Positions 24,285 through 32,157 of a DNA stretch of 64,000 bases are shown here, one piece after another. Both the position numbers and the translations under genes were made by a program. How positions within the stretch are numbered: the stretch's first letter is position 1; every line of letters begins with the position of its first letter. The stretch is taken from contig NZ_CP117781.1 in NCBI RefSeq assembly GCF_028657905.1, positions 310,001 through 374,000 on the forward strand, in the 5' to 3' direction. The DNA comes from Burkholderia sp. FERM BP-3421 (GTDB lineage: Bacteria; Pseudomonadota; Gammaproteobacteria; Burkholderiales; Burkholderiaceae). The notes under the pieces were generated by a model, which saw nothing but the letters and a program-made list of their open reading frames with translations, searched no databases and was not told where the DNA came from.

Positions 24285-25469
24285 TCAGACGCGACCAAAA
24301 CGGGTCACCGCCTCGAAACGAGACGCTACCGGCCCCGATGCATGTTCGCATTCGGGACACAGCAATTCATAACCCTCGTCGCTGCACGACAACTCCGGCT
24401 CCCCGTCCTCGCATTTCGGGCAGTGGGCCGGCAGCGTCACGTGCGTATCGAGCATCGTTCCAATCGCACCGAACGCCGCGGGGTCGAGTTGGCCGGTTTC
24501 CGCAAGACGCATCACCAACACGGCCAACTCGGGCGTCATGCCCGGATTCGCCCGTAGCGCGTCGGCTTCCTTCGCCAGCTCGGCCAGTTCGTCGCCCTGG
24601 CTGCGCAATTGCTCGTCGAGCCGGTCCGCCCGGGCCTTGGCCGCGCTCAGCTGCTGCAGGAAATCGAATTCCTTCCGATTCACGTCGCGCAGCCCGGACT
24701 GATAGGTCGCCGCCATGCTGCGCAACGAGTCCAGCTCGACCAGCATGGGTTTCACACGGCGTTCGGCTTCCGCAACCGCATCCTTGATCTGCTGCGCATA
24801 GTGCTCGGTGCGCTCGCGCAGTTCCATGTGCAGCGTGTCGAGCCGCTCGCGCAATGCCGCGTTCTGGGTCTGTTCGGCGTCGAGACGCTGATTCAGCAGT
24901 GAGTTGTCGCTTTGCAGACGCTGCACCGATTCCTGCAGGGAATGCTGCTGCGCGAAATCCTGTGTCGATGCAGAGGCGCGCTGGATTTCGGCATCGGTCA
25001 ACCGCGCCTGGAGCTGCTCGATGCGAGCCTCGCTCTTGTGCAGCGCGGCCTCGAGCGTTTCCTGGCGAATCTGTGCATCCCGGCAGCGCTGATCGGCTGC
25101 CGCCAAGGTGGCTTCGGATTCCCGGCGCTCGTCGTCCAGGCTGTGCCGGGCGGCTTTCAGCGCTTCTTCATAAAGCGCACCGAGCAGACTGCCTGCTTTT
25201 TCCTCCAGTCCTTTCGGAAGCGCGGCGCCATCGAGCCTGATGCGGGACGCGGAGCGGATCCGTTCCCAGAAATGGTCGATGTCTTTCGGAATATCGCTGG
25301 CACTGCCGGTCTGGGTGAGATCGCGGACGTTGGCAGCGGATGGTCGGATGCCCAGATCGAAGAACAAGCGCTTGCAGGCATGCAGGGACAGATCCTGCCG
25401 GCGTGCCCCCGCTGTGCGCAGAGCATCGAGTTCGTCGCGGATGGATTGGCGTATTTCGTCGAGCGTCAT
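24285..25469 (-). CDS. KfrA-like DNA-binding coiled-coil protein with C-terminal zinc ribbon
   Basis: This 394-residue protein has an N-terminal KfrA-type DNA-binding region (about residues 1-115), a long Gln/Glu/Arg-rich coiled coil (about 115-290) and a C-terminal ribbon CPKC...CPEC (about residues 350-378) that should bind zinc. KfrA proteins of plasmids bind their own promoters and form filaments or structural complexes that help partition. Position beside the chromid origin suits a nucleoid or segregation role. A short palindrome (25524-25538) upstream could be its operator. Confidence 0.7.
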   Translation of the reverse strand: MTLDEIRQSIRDELDALRTAGARRQDLSLHACKRLFFDLGIRPSAANVRDLTQTGSASDIPKDIDHFWERIRSASRIRLDGAALPKGLEEKAGSLLGALYEEALKAARHSLDDERRESEATLAAADQRCRDAQIRQETLEAALHKSEARIEQLQARLTDAEIQRASASTQDFAQQHSLQESVQRLQSDNSLLNQRLDAEQTQNAALRERLDTLHMELRERTEHYAQQIKDAVAEAERRVKPMLVELDSLRSMAATYQSGLRDVNRKEFDFLQQLSAAKARADRLDEQLRSQGDELAELAKEADALRANPGMTPELAVLVMRLAETGQLDPAAFGAIGTMLDTHVTLPAHCPKCEDGEPELSCSDEGYELLCPECEHASGPVASRFEAVTRFGRV

Positions 25470-25523
25470 GATGGCCGGGACGATTGAAATGTATCAATCA
25501 TAACGAAACACGTATTTTTCTCT

Positions 25524-25538
25524 ACCCTTTTGAAGGGT
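25524..25538. promoter_or_regulatory. Short palindrome upstream of the KfrA-like gene
   Basis: ACCCTT-TTG-AAGGGT, 6-bp perfect arms with a 3-base spacer, centred 62 bases before the KfrA-like start. Plasmid KfrA autoregulates through such sites, so this is a reasonable operator candidate. The ~300 bases to its right (to 25840) are AT-rich and include a TGTGGAAAA element (25732-25740, reverse of a DnaA-box-like TTTTCCACA). This is the best candidate for an unwinding region. No gene is present. Confidence 0.4.
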
Positions 25539-25841
25539 CTGTTGCGCTTTTGCCGACATGGCGCTCTTTGGCGCTTCAAGTGTTGCATCTGGCTGCTGCT
25601 GGCTCGAATATCCGTGAAACAAATCTAAGAATAGCGGGTAACTGATTGTTTTGGAAAGACTTTCAGCCGTTCCTGGAATCTACCACGTTGTTTCACATAG
25701 CGGTGGGTGAGGGTGTTGGGGTGTTGTGGAAAACTCGCGGGAGGGCGCTAGAGAGTATTAGAAAGTAAACACCCTTGAACCCTTGTTAAAAACGTTAACG
25801 CCACGGCAAACGCTTTACCAGCAAGGGATTCCGGACAGTGA

Positions 25842-27159
25842 GGTGAAGCTTTACGGGAGTCATGGTGACATTTTGCAGGACGCGAAGTGATGGGGTTCAG
25901 GGGCGAGCGTGAGTGCCTGCGGGAAAGGTCGTGAGCGGATTCGGGAGCCGCCTGCACAGCGGAATTCCGCAAAGGTGAGACTTTTCGGGGCTGCAGCACG
26001 GGTGAAGCCCCGCCAGGCCGAAACTGTGCCCGACACAGCGAAATCAGCCTAGGTGAAGCTTTTCGGGAGGCCGGTGCACAGCGAATTCTGCCCTTCTTTT
26101 AAGCAATTGGGAGGCATCGGTGAGATTTATCGGGATTCCAGCGGTAATGACTGTGAGGATTTCCGGGAAAGCCCGCCCGCTGTGGGCTTCGGGGAAGGGG
26201 GTTGGGTTGCTGAGGTGAGGTTTTTCGGGATCCGTATTGGGGAGGCGTGGTCGGAATCCCAGGCAAAGGTGAGTATTTTCGGGATTTTGCGCAGGGCAGG
26301 GTAAAGAATCTTGAGGTGAGGTTTTTCGGGAGCCCGGAAATGCCCAAAATTTGCTCAAGGTGAAGCTTTTCAGGAGGAGTGAGTGTCTACTTGCCCGGAA
26401 AAGCCCGCCAATACTGGGCCTGGGTCGCCGTTTTCGAGGCGAAAAATCAGCAAAGGTGAAGCTTTTCGGGAGTGGGACTGTGTTCCGCCAGGTATCGACC
26501 GTTGGTCAAAGGTGAGGGAATTCGGGGCCTGCTTGCTTCAGGCCATGCTTCAGCAACATCACTTAAGCGTCTGACTACATTGAGTTTTTTTTATCAGAAA
26601 GGCTGAGGTGAGGGTTTTCGGGAGCGTCAAAACCGATGTTCGGGCCGCATGAATTCCATCAAAGGTGAGCGTTTTCGGGAGTTGCTGCGCATTGGTTGCC
26701 CGTGCGGCAATACTGAGCCGTCTCCGCACCGTTCTCTTTCACCCGCTCACTGGTGAGCATGTTCGGGATTTAGGCGGATGACGCGGAAAATGTGTGGCAT
26801 CGAGGCGGGATGCCGGGGGGTAAAAATGCCCTCAATCCCGCGCTTGCGCGTCGTTTTTGGCGCTCTGGCGTCTTTGCGTGTGCGGCAGAGGGGGGAGGAT
26901 TGCTGCGCGCGCACAGGAAGGCCGCCAAGGGCGTATCGATCCGGGGAGGAAATCGGCGAATAAAACATCACCGTGCGTGGGCGGGCCGAAAACGGGCTTC
27001 GAGTCGCAAAATCACGACATCGATTTAAGGTGAGACGATACGGGAAATCTGTGCGGCAACTCTTGCATGTTGCCGCGCAAGCCCATATGCTGCGGGCCCC
27101 ACAGCCAGAAAGGCGCATCGGGTTTTCGAGGTTTTTTTGTCCGGTGAGCCTTTACGGGA
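25842..27159 (+). other. Chromid replication origin: clustered iterons
   Basis: At least 15 copies of GGTGARNNTTTTCGGGA-like 17-mers, all in + orientation, start at 25842, 25974, 26052, 26119, 26214, 26268, 26315, 26359, 26455, 26511, 26607, 26664, 26752, 27029 and 27143. Weaker copies start at 25864, 25931 and 26152. Spacing is irregular (44-132 bp, with one larger gap from 26752 to 27029). The Rep initiator gene begins 120 bases after the last copy. Iterons are the binding sites of RepB/Rep_3-type initiators and set copy number by titration and handcuffing. The region has no gene I can support. Confidence 0.85.
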
Positions 27160-27164
27160 GAGTA

Positions 27165-27203
27165 ATCGGGTGAGCTGTGATTTGGCGTGGCGCTTCACCC
27201 GAT
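27165..27203. promoter_or_regulatory. Inverted repeat before rep, probable autoregulatory operator
   Basis: ATCGGGTGA (27165-27173) and TCACCCGAT (27195-27203) are perfect 9-bp inverted arms separated by 21 bases, ending 76 bases before the rep start. The arms contain GGTGA, the conserved first part of the iteron. In Rep_3-type replicons initiator dimers bind such inverted half-iterons at their own promoter while monomers bind the direct repeats. Confidence 0.65.
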
Positions 27204-27279
27204 ACGGTGAGCATCTCGTTATAGACGTGCTTCACCACAGGCGCTATGCTTCGGGGAACCTTCTCCTCCGACCCGAAGC

Positions 27280-28650
27280 ATGGCAACGAAGCGCGCCAAG
27301 AAGACCGATGTGGATGTGGTGAGTGCCAGCTCAGCCGAATTGCGGAAGGCCGTCGAGGCCATCGCGATCCAGCCCAAGAACGGCAAGATCACCCTCCTGA
27401 CCCGCAAGTTGTTCAACGTGCTGCTTGCGGTCGCGCAACAGGCCGACGATTCCGGCGATACCTATCGCGCGCTGTTGTCGGACATCGTGGCGAACTCGGC
27501 ATTCGATTCCAATGACACCGCGCTCGTCAAGGAGCACCTGAGGCGGATGGTGTCGGTGCAGGTCGAATGGAGCACCGGGACGTCAAGCCAGAAGCCCGGG
27601 CGCAAGTGGGGGATCTCCACCCTGATCGCCGATGCGGAAATTCTCGAAGACCCAGCCACGCGACGTGTCTGGGTCGAATTTTCTTTCGCGCCCAAGATCA
27701 AGAAGAAGCTGCTCGACCCGGTCCAGTATGCGCGTCTGAGCCTCCAGTTCCAGAGCCAGCTGCGCAGCAGCGCCGGCTTGGCGCTGTACGAGATCTGCGT
27801 GCGCTATCTGACCAACCCGAGCCATCTGACGATGCGCGAGCCGTGGGAATGGTGGCGGCCGATCCTGTCGGGCACGCCCGACACCGAGGCCGGCGACGAA
27901 GCGAAGCGCGAGTACAAGTATTTCAAGCGGGACTACCTGCGGCCCGCGATCGCCGAAGTGAATGCGGTGACCAATATCTTCGTCGAACTGATCGAGCATC
28001 GCGAAGGGCGTCGCGTCGCGGAGATCCAGTTCCGCGTATCGGAGCGCAAGCAGCCGATGCTCGCGCTCGACGAACATCCGAACGTGTTCGACAGCACGCT
28101 GGTCGACCGGATGGTGAAGATCGGCATTCCGCTCAAGGAAGCGCAGACGCTGTACGCGGACAGCGAGGAGAATCGCATTCGCGCCGCGCTGCAGATGACC
28201 GAGCAACGGATGCGCAGCACGACGCTGCCGCCCGTGCGCAGCGCCGCCGCCTTGTTCAAGGACGCGCTCAAGAAAGGTTATGCGCCGCCCGTCGATTCCG
28301 TCGAGGCGCTGCCGAGCGCCGGTGCGGCCGGCAAGGGCGCGGCGGCCGGCGTGCAGCAGGACGATCCGAAGGCGCGGTTGCGTGGCGAGTACGATGCGTA
28401 TCGCCGCAAGGAGGCGAAGGCGCTGTACGAAGAGCAAGGTGACGCGGAACGGGAAGTGGCCCGCGAGTCGTTCGAGGCGGACGTGCTGCCCGCGCTCGGT
28501 TCTCACCTGCGCGATGACTGGCGCCGGCGCGGCCTTGATTCCAAGCTGACCGAGACGGCCTTCTTCGACTGGCTCGCGCAGAAGACCTGGGGCGAACCGA
28601 CGGACGGCGACCTGCTCGCCTTCACGCTCAGCCAGTCGCGCGCCGCTTAG
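27280..28650 (+). CDS. repA: Replication initiator protein, RepB/Rep_3 superfamily
   Basis: This 456-residue protein has the two winged-helix arrangement of Rep_3 initiators: TLLTRKLFNVLLAVAQQA (first WH, about residues 35-60), LSLQFQSQLRSSAGLALYEICVRY (second-domain entry, about 160-185, quoted in family terms) and YKYFKRDYLRPAIAEVNA. It binds the upstream iterons, opens the origin and recruits the helicase. The C-terminal ~120 residues (from about 330) are charged and may be accessory. The start is ATG 27280. It is convergent with parB, with a strong terminator between. Confidence 0.9.
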   Translation: MATKRAKKTDVDVVSASSAELRKAVEAIAIQPKNGKITLLTRKLFNVLLAVAQQADDSGDTYRALLSDIVANSAFDSNDTALVKEHLRRMVSVQVEWSTGTSSQKPGRKWGISTLIADAEILEDPATRRVWVEFSFAPKIKKKLLDPVQYARLSLQFQSQLRSSAGLALYEICVRYLTNPSHLTMREPWEWWRPILSGTPDTEAGDEAKREYKYFKRDYLRPAIAEVNAVTNIFVELIEHREGRRVAEIQFRVSERKQPMLALDEHPNVFDSTLVDRMVKIGIPLKEAQTLYADSEENRIRAALQMTEQRMRSTTLPPVRSAAALFKDALKKGYAPPVDSVEALPSAGAAGKGAAAGVQQDDPKARLRGEYDAYRRKEAKALYEEQGDAEREVARESFEADVLPALGSHLRDDWRRRGLDSKLTETAFFDWLAQKTWGEPTDGDLLAFTLSQSRAA

Positions 28651-28688
28651 TCGAGCGCGGTGTGCGCGAGTCGCACACCTGAAAAGCA

Positions 28689-28719
28689 ATCGGGGCCCTG
28701 ATGGGCCCCGATTTGTTTT
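28689..28719. terminator. Bidirectional terminator between rep and parB
   Basis: A 10-bp perfect stem, ATCGGGGCCC (28689-28698) pairing with GGGCCCCGAT (28703-28712) around a TGAT loop, is followed by TTGTTTT. It lies 38 bases after the rep stop and 23 before the parB stop, so it can end both convergent transcripts. Confidence 0.9.
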
Positions 28720-28741
28720 CCGCCTGCCCCACCGACACGGA

Positions 28742-29803
28742 TCAGTTCGACAACAGCATCCGCTCGAGCTGCTGCAGGATCTCGTCGCGCTTGTCCCGCG
28801 TCAGGCCGCGCAGGCGCAGCTCGAGGCGGTCCTCGCCGTAGGACTTCAGATCCCCCACCGATACCCCGCCGAGCTTGATCTCGTGCCGCTGCGCATAGCG
28901 CTGCCGGCCCGCGGGCTTGGCGTTTTCCTGTGCCGTGGCTCGCCCCTTGACGATATCGGCTACCTGCCGCGTGCTCAGATCGTCGGACAGGATCTTGTGG
29001 ATCAGGCGCAGCGTCGCGTCGGTGCCGCGCGCCACGTGATAGCGGCCGACCTGGTACGCCATGTTCGAGCCGAAGCGATCGGGGCGCGCGACCATCTCCT
29101 GCATGACCGCTTCCGGCAGCTTGCCGATCGACAGCGCGACCGCAACGGTCGATTCATCGAGGCCGAGATGCTCGGCCAGCTCCTTCTGGCTCTGGAAATA
29201 CTTGTCGTCGAGAAAACGCTTCCATACGACGGCGTTGTCGAACACGGTCTGCGAATCGCGCTGGACGTTCAGGTCGTAGCCGAGCTTGTAGCTCTGCAGG
29301 CCGATCGGCAGATCGATGACGATGGCCTTGACCGTTTCCTTGTTGGCTTCCTTCAATGCCCGGACCCGGCGGCCACCGTCGCTGACGAAGTACGTGCCCG
29401 GATTGTCGTAATCGGGAATCACGTGGATGGCCTGCTGCTGGCCTTGCTTGGCGAGATTGACCGCCAGTTCCGCGATCGACGACTTCAGGTAGAAGTGGCG
29501 CGGATTGAACGGGCTCGGCTTGATCGTCTTGAGCGGCAGCTCGATGACCTGCCCCGCCTGATAGTGGTTCGCGATGCGCCAGGCGTGGTACTGGCTCGAC
29601 TCGTCGACGGATTCCGCCGGCGGCGTTTCCACGATGGTGACGGGGATGTCCTTTTTCGCGGACTTCGCGGCGGGCGCCGCGGGCGCGGCGTCGGATTTGA
29701 CGATGCCGTCGATCGCGTTGAGCCGGTCGAGCGCGGTGCGCTTCTCGCTCGTGGTGATGTCGGGACGCGCTTGGAAGCCTTTGGCGAATTGGGAGGGTTT
29801 CAT
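28742..29803 (-). CDS. parB: Chromid partitioning protein ParB
   Basis: This 353-residue protein has an N-terminal ParA-interaction region, a ParB/Sulfiredoxin nuclease-like domain (IKPSPFNPRHFY, then DGGRRVRALKEA, about residues 92-155) and a helix-turn-helix (SQKELAEHLGLDESTVAVAL, about 205-225). The C-terminal ~60 residues should dimerise. ParB binds parS and spreads or forms CTP-dependent clamps to load ParA-driven segregation. It is downstream of parA with a parS site in the 24-base gap. Confidence 0.95.
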   Translation of the reverse strand: MKPSQFAKGFQARPDITTSEKRTALDRLNAIDGIVKSDAAPAAPAAKSAKKDIPVTIVETPPAESVDESSQYHAWRIANHYQAGQVIELPLKTIKPSPFNPRHFYLKSSIAELAVNLAKQGQQQAIHVIPDYDNPGTYFVSDGGRRVRALKEANKETVKAIVIDLPIGLQSYKLGYDLNVQRDSQTVFDNAVVWKRFLDDKYFQSQKELAEHLGLDESTVAVALSIGKLPEAVMQEMVARPDRFGSNMAYQVGRYHVARGTDATLRLIHKILSDDLSTRQVADIVKGRATAQENAKPAGRQRYAQRHEIKLGGVSVGDLKSYGEDRLELRLRGLTRDKRDEILQQLERMLLSN

Positions 29804-29811
29804 TCAGGGTC

Positions 29812-29827
29812 CTTTATGCGCATAAAG
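29812..29827. other. parS-like palindrome (site 1, between parA and parB)
   Basis: CTTTATGCGCATAAAG, a perfect 16-bp palindrome, in the short gap between the parA stop and the parB start. It agrees with the chromosome-2-type parS core of Burkholderia as I recall it (GTTTATGCGCATAAAC). Its position suggests that ParB binding also controls parB expression. Confidence 0.85.
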
Positions 29828-30490
29828 TCAGGGCAGCATGGCGACGATTTCGTCGGCGCATGCGCGGATTTCCGCCGCGGCGAGCTTGGCGCCGCGATCG
29901 TTCATCTGCAGGACGGTTTGCCCGAGCGCCATGGCCTGCTTGTAGGCCTCGCGCGTCGGGATCTGGGTCTTGAGGAGCGGGAAGCCGAGTTCTTCCAGTG
30001 CACGCTTCAGCTCGCGCGTCAGCATGCGTTTTTCCTCGGTCTTGTTGAGCAGGAACACGGCGCGCAGGTCTTCGTTCATGACTTGCGCCTGCTGGATCAG
30101 CTTCACGAGGCCGACGCTCGACCAGTAGTCGGCAGGCGATGACGAGGTCGGGATGACCGCGACCGTCGCGGCCAGTAGGACGACGCCGGAGACCTTTTCG
30201 GTGATCGAGGGGGGGCAATCGACCACGATGATGTCGTAGTCGTTGATGAACTTCTTGATCTCGCGGTGGATCTGGCCGCCGGCTTCGGCGAGGTTGACGA
30301 CGGGGAACGGGATGCCGGTATCGGTATCGGCGGAAGCGCTGGACCAGTGGACGAGGGTATTTTGACCGTCGGCGTCGATGACCAGCACGCGTCGACCTTT
30401 TTCATGGAAGGCGGCGCCGAGATGCATGGCAATGGTGCTTTTGCCGACACCACCCTTCTGCTGAGTGACTGCAATGATTTCCGCTGCCAA
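29828..30490 (-). CDS. parA: Chromid partitioning ATPase ParA
   Basis: This 220-residue deviant Walker ATPase has KGGVGKST (Walker A with signature Lys, residues 12-19), VDCPPS (Walker B) and the ParA-type C-terminal helices. It lacks an N-terminal HTH, so it is the short (type Ib) form with nonspecific DNA binding. It forms ATP-dependent gradients on the nucleoid that move ParB-parS. It is the first gene of the parAB operon and reads away from the parS array. Confidence 0.95.
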   Translation of the reverse strand: MAAEIIAVTQQKGGVGKSTIAMHLGAAFHEKGRRVLVIDADGQNTLVHWSSASADTDTGIPFPVVNLAEAGGQIHREIKKFINDYDIIVVDCPPSITEKVSGVVLLAATVAVIPTSSSPADYWSSVGLVKLIQQAQVMNEDLRAVFLLNKTEEKRMLTRELKRALEELGFPLLKTQIPTREAYKQAMALGQTVLQMNDRGAKLAAAEIRACADEIVAMLP

Positions 30491-30589
30491 TTTACACTCC
30501 TGTTTTTGATCGTAGGAATTTTACAGGACGATTTTTTTATTTCAACGAATATGTGGTGAACGGACTACGGATTGGCCGTTCGGCAGAGC

Positions 30590-30605
30590 ATTTATGCGCA
30601 TAAAG
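30590..30605. other. parS-like palindrome (site 2)
   Basis: ATTTATGCGCATAAAG, matching the palindromic core TTTATGCGCATAAA exactly, 100 bases before the parA start in the gene-free stretch 30491-31640. Confidence 0.85.
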
Positions 30606-30712
30606 CTCGGGCGGGGTTTGAGTGGAAGGGTTGGGGTACTGCGAGCAGGGCACTTTTCGGTCAGGGGCGAGGTGCGGTGCTGGCGCAATTCGAGATAGGC
30701 ATCGCTAGGTTG

Positions 30713-30728
30713 GTTTATGCGCATAAAG
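30713..30728. other. parS-like palindrome (site 3)
   Basis: GTTTATGCGCATAAAG has the exact 14-bp palindromic core, 123 bases after site 2. Confidence 0.85.
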
Positions 30729-30916
30729 CCAGTGCGGTGCCCGGTGGTAGGTGCATGTCCATAGGGCTCATGTTTTTGTCGAGGGCCTTTCGATGGCTCG
30801 CGATTTGGGCGGAAGTCCGGCTTACGTGGCAGAGATCCGCGATGAGGCGCAAGGGCTGGTGATGGCGCGACGTCTACGGGATGTCCGGTTAAGCAGGTTG
30901 TTGGGGCAGCCTCGAG

Positions 30917-30932
30917 CTTTATGCGCATAAAG
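30917..30932. other. parS-like palindrome (site 4)
   Basis: CTTTATGCGCATAAAG, perfect 16-bp palindrome identical to site 1, 204 bases after site 3. Confidence 0.85.
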
Positions 30933-31061
30933 CTTGGTGGACGCGCTTGATCGATGAACGGGCGCGCCCTCTGCCCTCTTCAGCTGAAAGCGGACCTGGT
31001 AAGTCAATGCCAACGAAGCCGCCCTCCTCCCAAATAGATCATCCGGGCTTACGGCTACACG

Positions 31062-31305
31062 GGCTCAACGGCTCAACGGCTCAACGGCTCAACGGCTCAA
31101 CGGCTCAACACGGCACGGCACGGCACGGCACGGCACGGCACGGCACGGCACGGCACGGCACGGCACGGCACGGCACGGCACGGCACGGCACGGCACGGCA
31201 CGGCACGGCACGGCACGGCACGGCACGGCACGGCACGGCACGGCACGGCACGGCACGGCACGGCACGGCACGGCACGGCACGGCACGGCACGGCACGGCA
31301 CGGCA
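31062..31305. repeat. Compound satellite: (GGCTCAAC)6 then (CGGCA)39
   Basis: Six perfect copies of the 8-mer GGCTCAAC (31062-31109), preceded by a variant copy GGCTACAC (31053-31060), are followed by 39 uninterrupted copies of the 5-mer CGGCA (31111-31305). The array sits between parS sites 4 and 5. It has no stop codon in any frame on either strand, so long spurious ORFs cover it. There is no gene. Length is likely to vary by slippage. Confidence 0.97.
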
Positions 31306-31310
31306 CCAAC

Positions 31311-31326
31311 CCTTATGCGCATAAAG
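31311..31326. other. parS-like palindrome (site 5, one mismatch)
   Basis: CCTTATGCGCATAAAG, one base from the perfect palindrome (C for T at position 2), directly after the CGGCA satellite. Confidence 0.75.
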
Positions 31327-31471
31327 TCGTGGTCTTCTTCAAAGGGAGGCGCTATCCCCCAATCCCGTCGCGTGGGGCCGATCGATGCCCAAACTTGCCG
31401 GTACAAGCGACGAACCAGGATGGAATTGACGGGCACGAAAGTCCTTTCCTGAAGTCACCTTCTACCCCTTT

Positions 31472-31487
31472 CCTTATGCGCATAAAG
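31472..31487. other. parS-like palindrome (site 6, one mismatch)
   Basis: CCTTATGCGCATAAAG, identical to site 5 including the mismatch, 161 bases further right and 154 before the next gene. Sites 2-6 lie in a 1.15-kb gene-free stretch that is the centromere of this replicon. Confidence 0.75.
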
Positions 31488-31640
31488 TTCGGATTGCCAC
31501 GCATTTCCATGCGGCCCGAAGCACTCACCCCCTCCCCATCATCAAACGCACACTGTCCGCCTTCCTCCATCGCAGCCGCCACGCCTGGGGCGCGATGGCT
31601 ACAATAGCCCGGTCACCATCCATCAGTCCCTGCCCGACCC

Positions 31641-31997
31641 ATGACCACGATCTTTCACAACCCCCGATGCTCGAAGTCCCGCGAAACCCTGGCGCTGCTC
31701 GAGACGCTCAACCCCGCGGGCGAGCCGATCGATATCGTCGAATACCTGAAGCAGCCGCCCACCGTCGAGCAACTCGCTGCACTCCATCAGCAACTCGGCC
31801 GCCCAGTGCGCGACATGATCCGCGACAACGAAGCGCCCTATCAGGAACTCGGGCTCGGCGACGCCAGCATTCCGGATGCGCGTCTGCTCGCGGCGATTGC
31901 CGAGCATCCGGTCCTGCTGCAACGCCCGATCGTCGTCTACCAGGGCAAGGCCGCGATTGGCCGCCCGCCGGAAGACGTGAAATCGCTATTCGAGTAA
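31641..31997 (+). CDS. arsC: ArsC-family reductase (arsenate reductase-like)
   Basis: This 118-residue thioredoxin-fold protein opens with FHNPRCSKSRETLALL, the ArsC/YfgD active-site Cys loop, and ends with RPIVVYQGKAAIGRPPEDV. ArsC reduces arsenate to arsenite with glutathione/glutaredoxin. No other ars gene is adjacent, so a YfgD-like general role is equally possible. The gene marks the right edge of the parS region. Confidence 0.85.
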   Translation: MTTIFHNPRCSKSRETLALLETLNPAGEPIDIVEYLKQPPTVEQLAALHQQLGRPVRDMIRDNEAPYQELGLGDASIPDARLLAAIAEHPVLLQRPIVVYQGKAAIGRPPEDVKSLFE

Positions 31998-32157
31998 TTT
32001 TTTAAAGAAGAAATATTGCAATTAAGCGGCGCGCGCCCGCGCCGCTCCTCTCACGCGCCGCGCCGCGCGTGGGCCCCGCTCCTCCCCCACCATCGGAAGG
32101 ACCACGCGGCCGCACCGAGGCGTTGACGCCGGCTTTCCCGTTCCGTCAGAGGTTTCC

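Noticed and set aside
25842..27159. A CRISPR array
   Set aside because: The repeats are degenerate 17-mers with irregular spacing and no cas genes; they are iterons next to a Rep gene.
27203..27225. A further iteron (GGTGAGCATCTCGTTAT) before rep
   Set aside because: Only the first half matches; the CGGGA half is missing, so I count it only as part of the inverted-repeat operator region.
31062..31305. Long open frames on both strands across the satellite
   Set aside because: They arise because a 5-bp repeat without stop codons is open in every frame; there is no start signal or domain.
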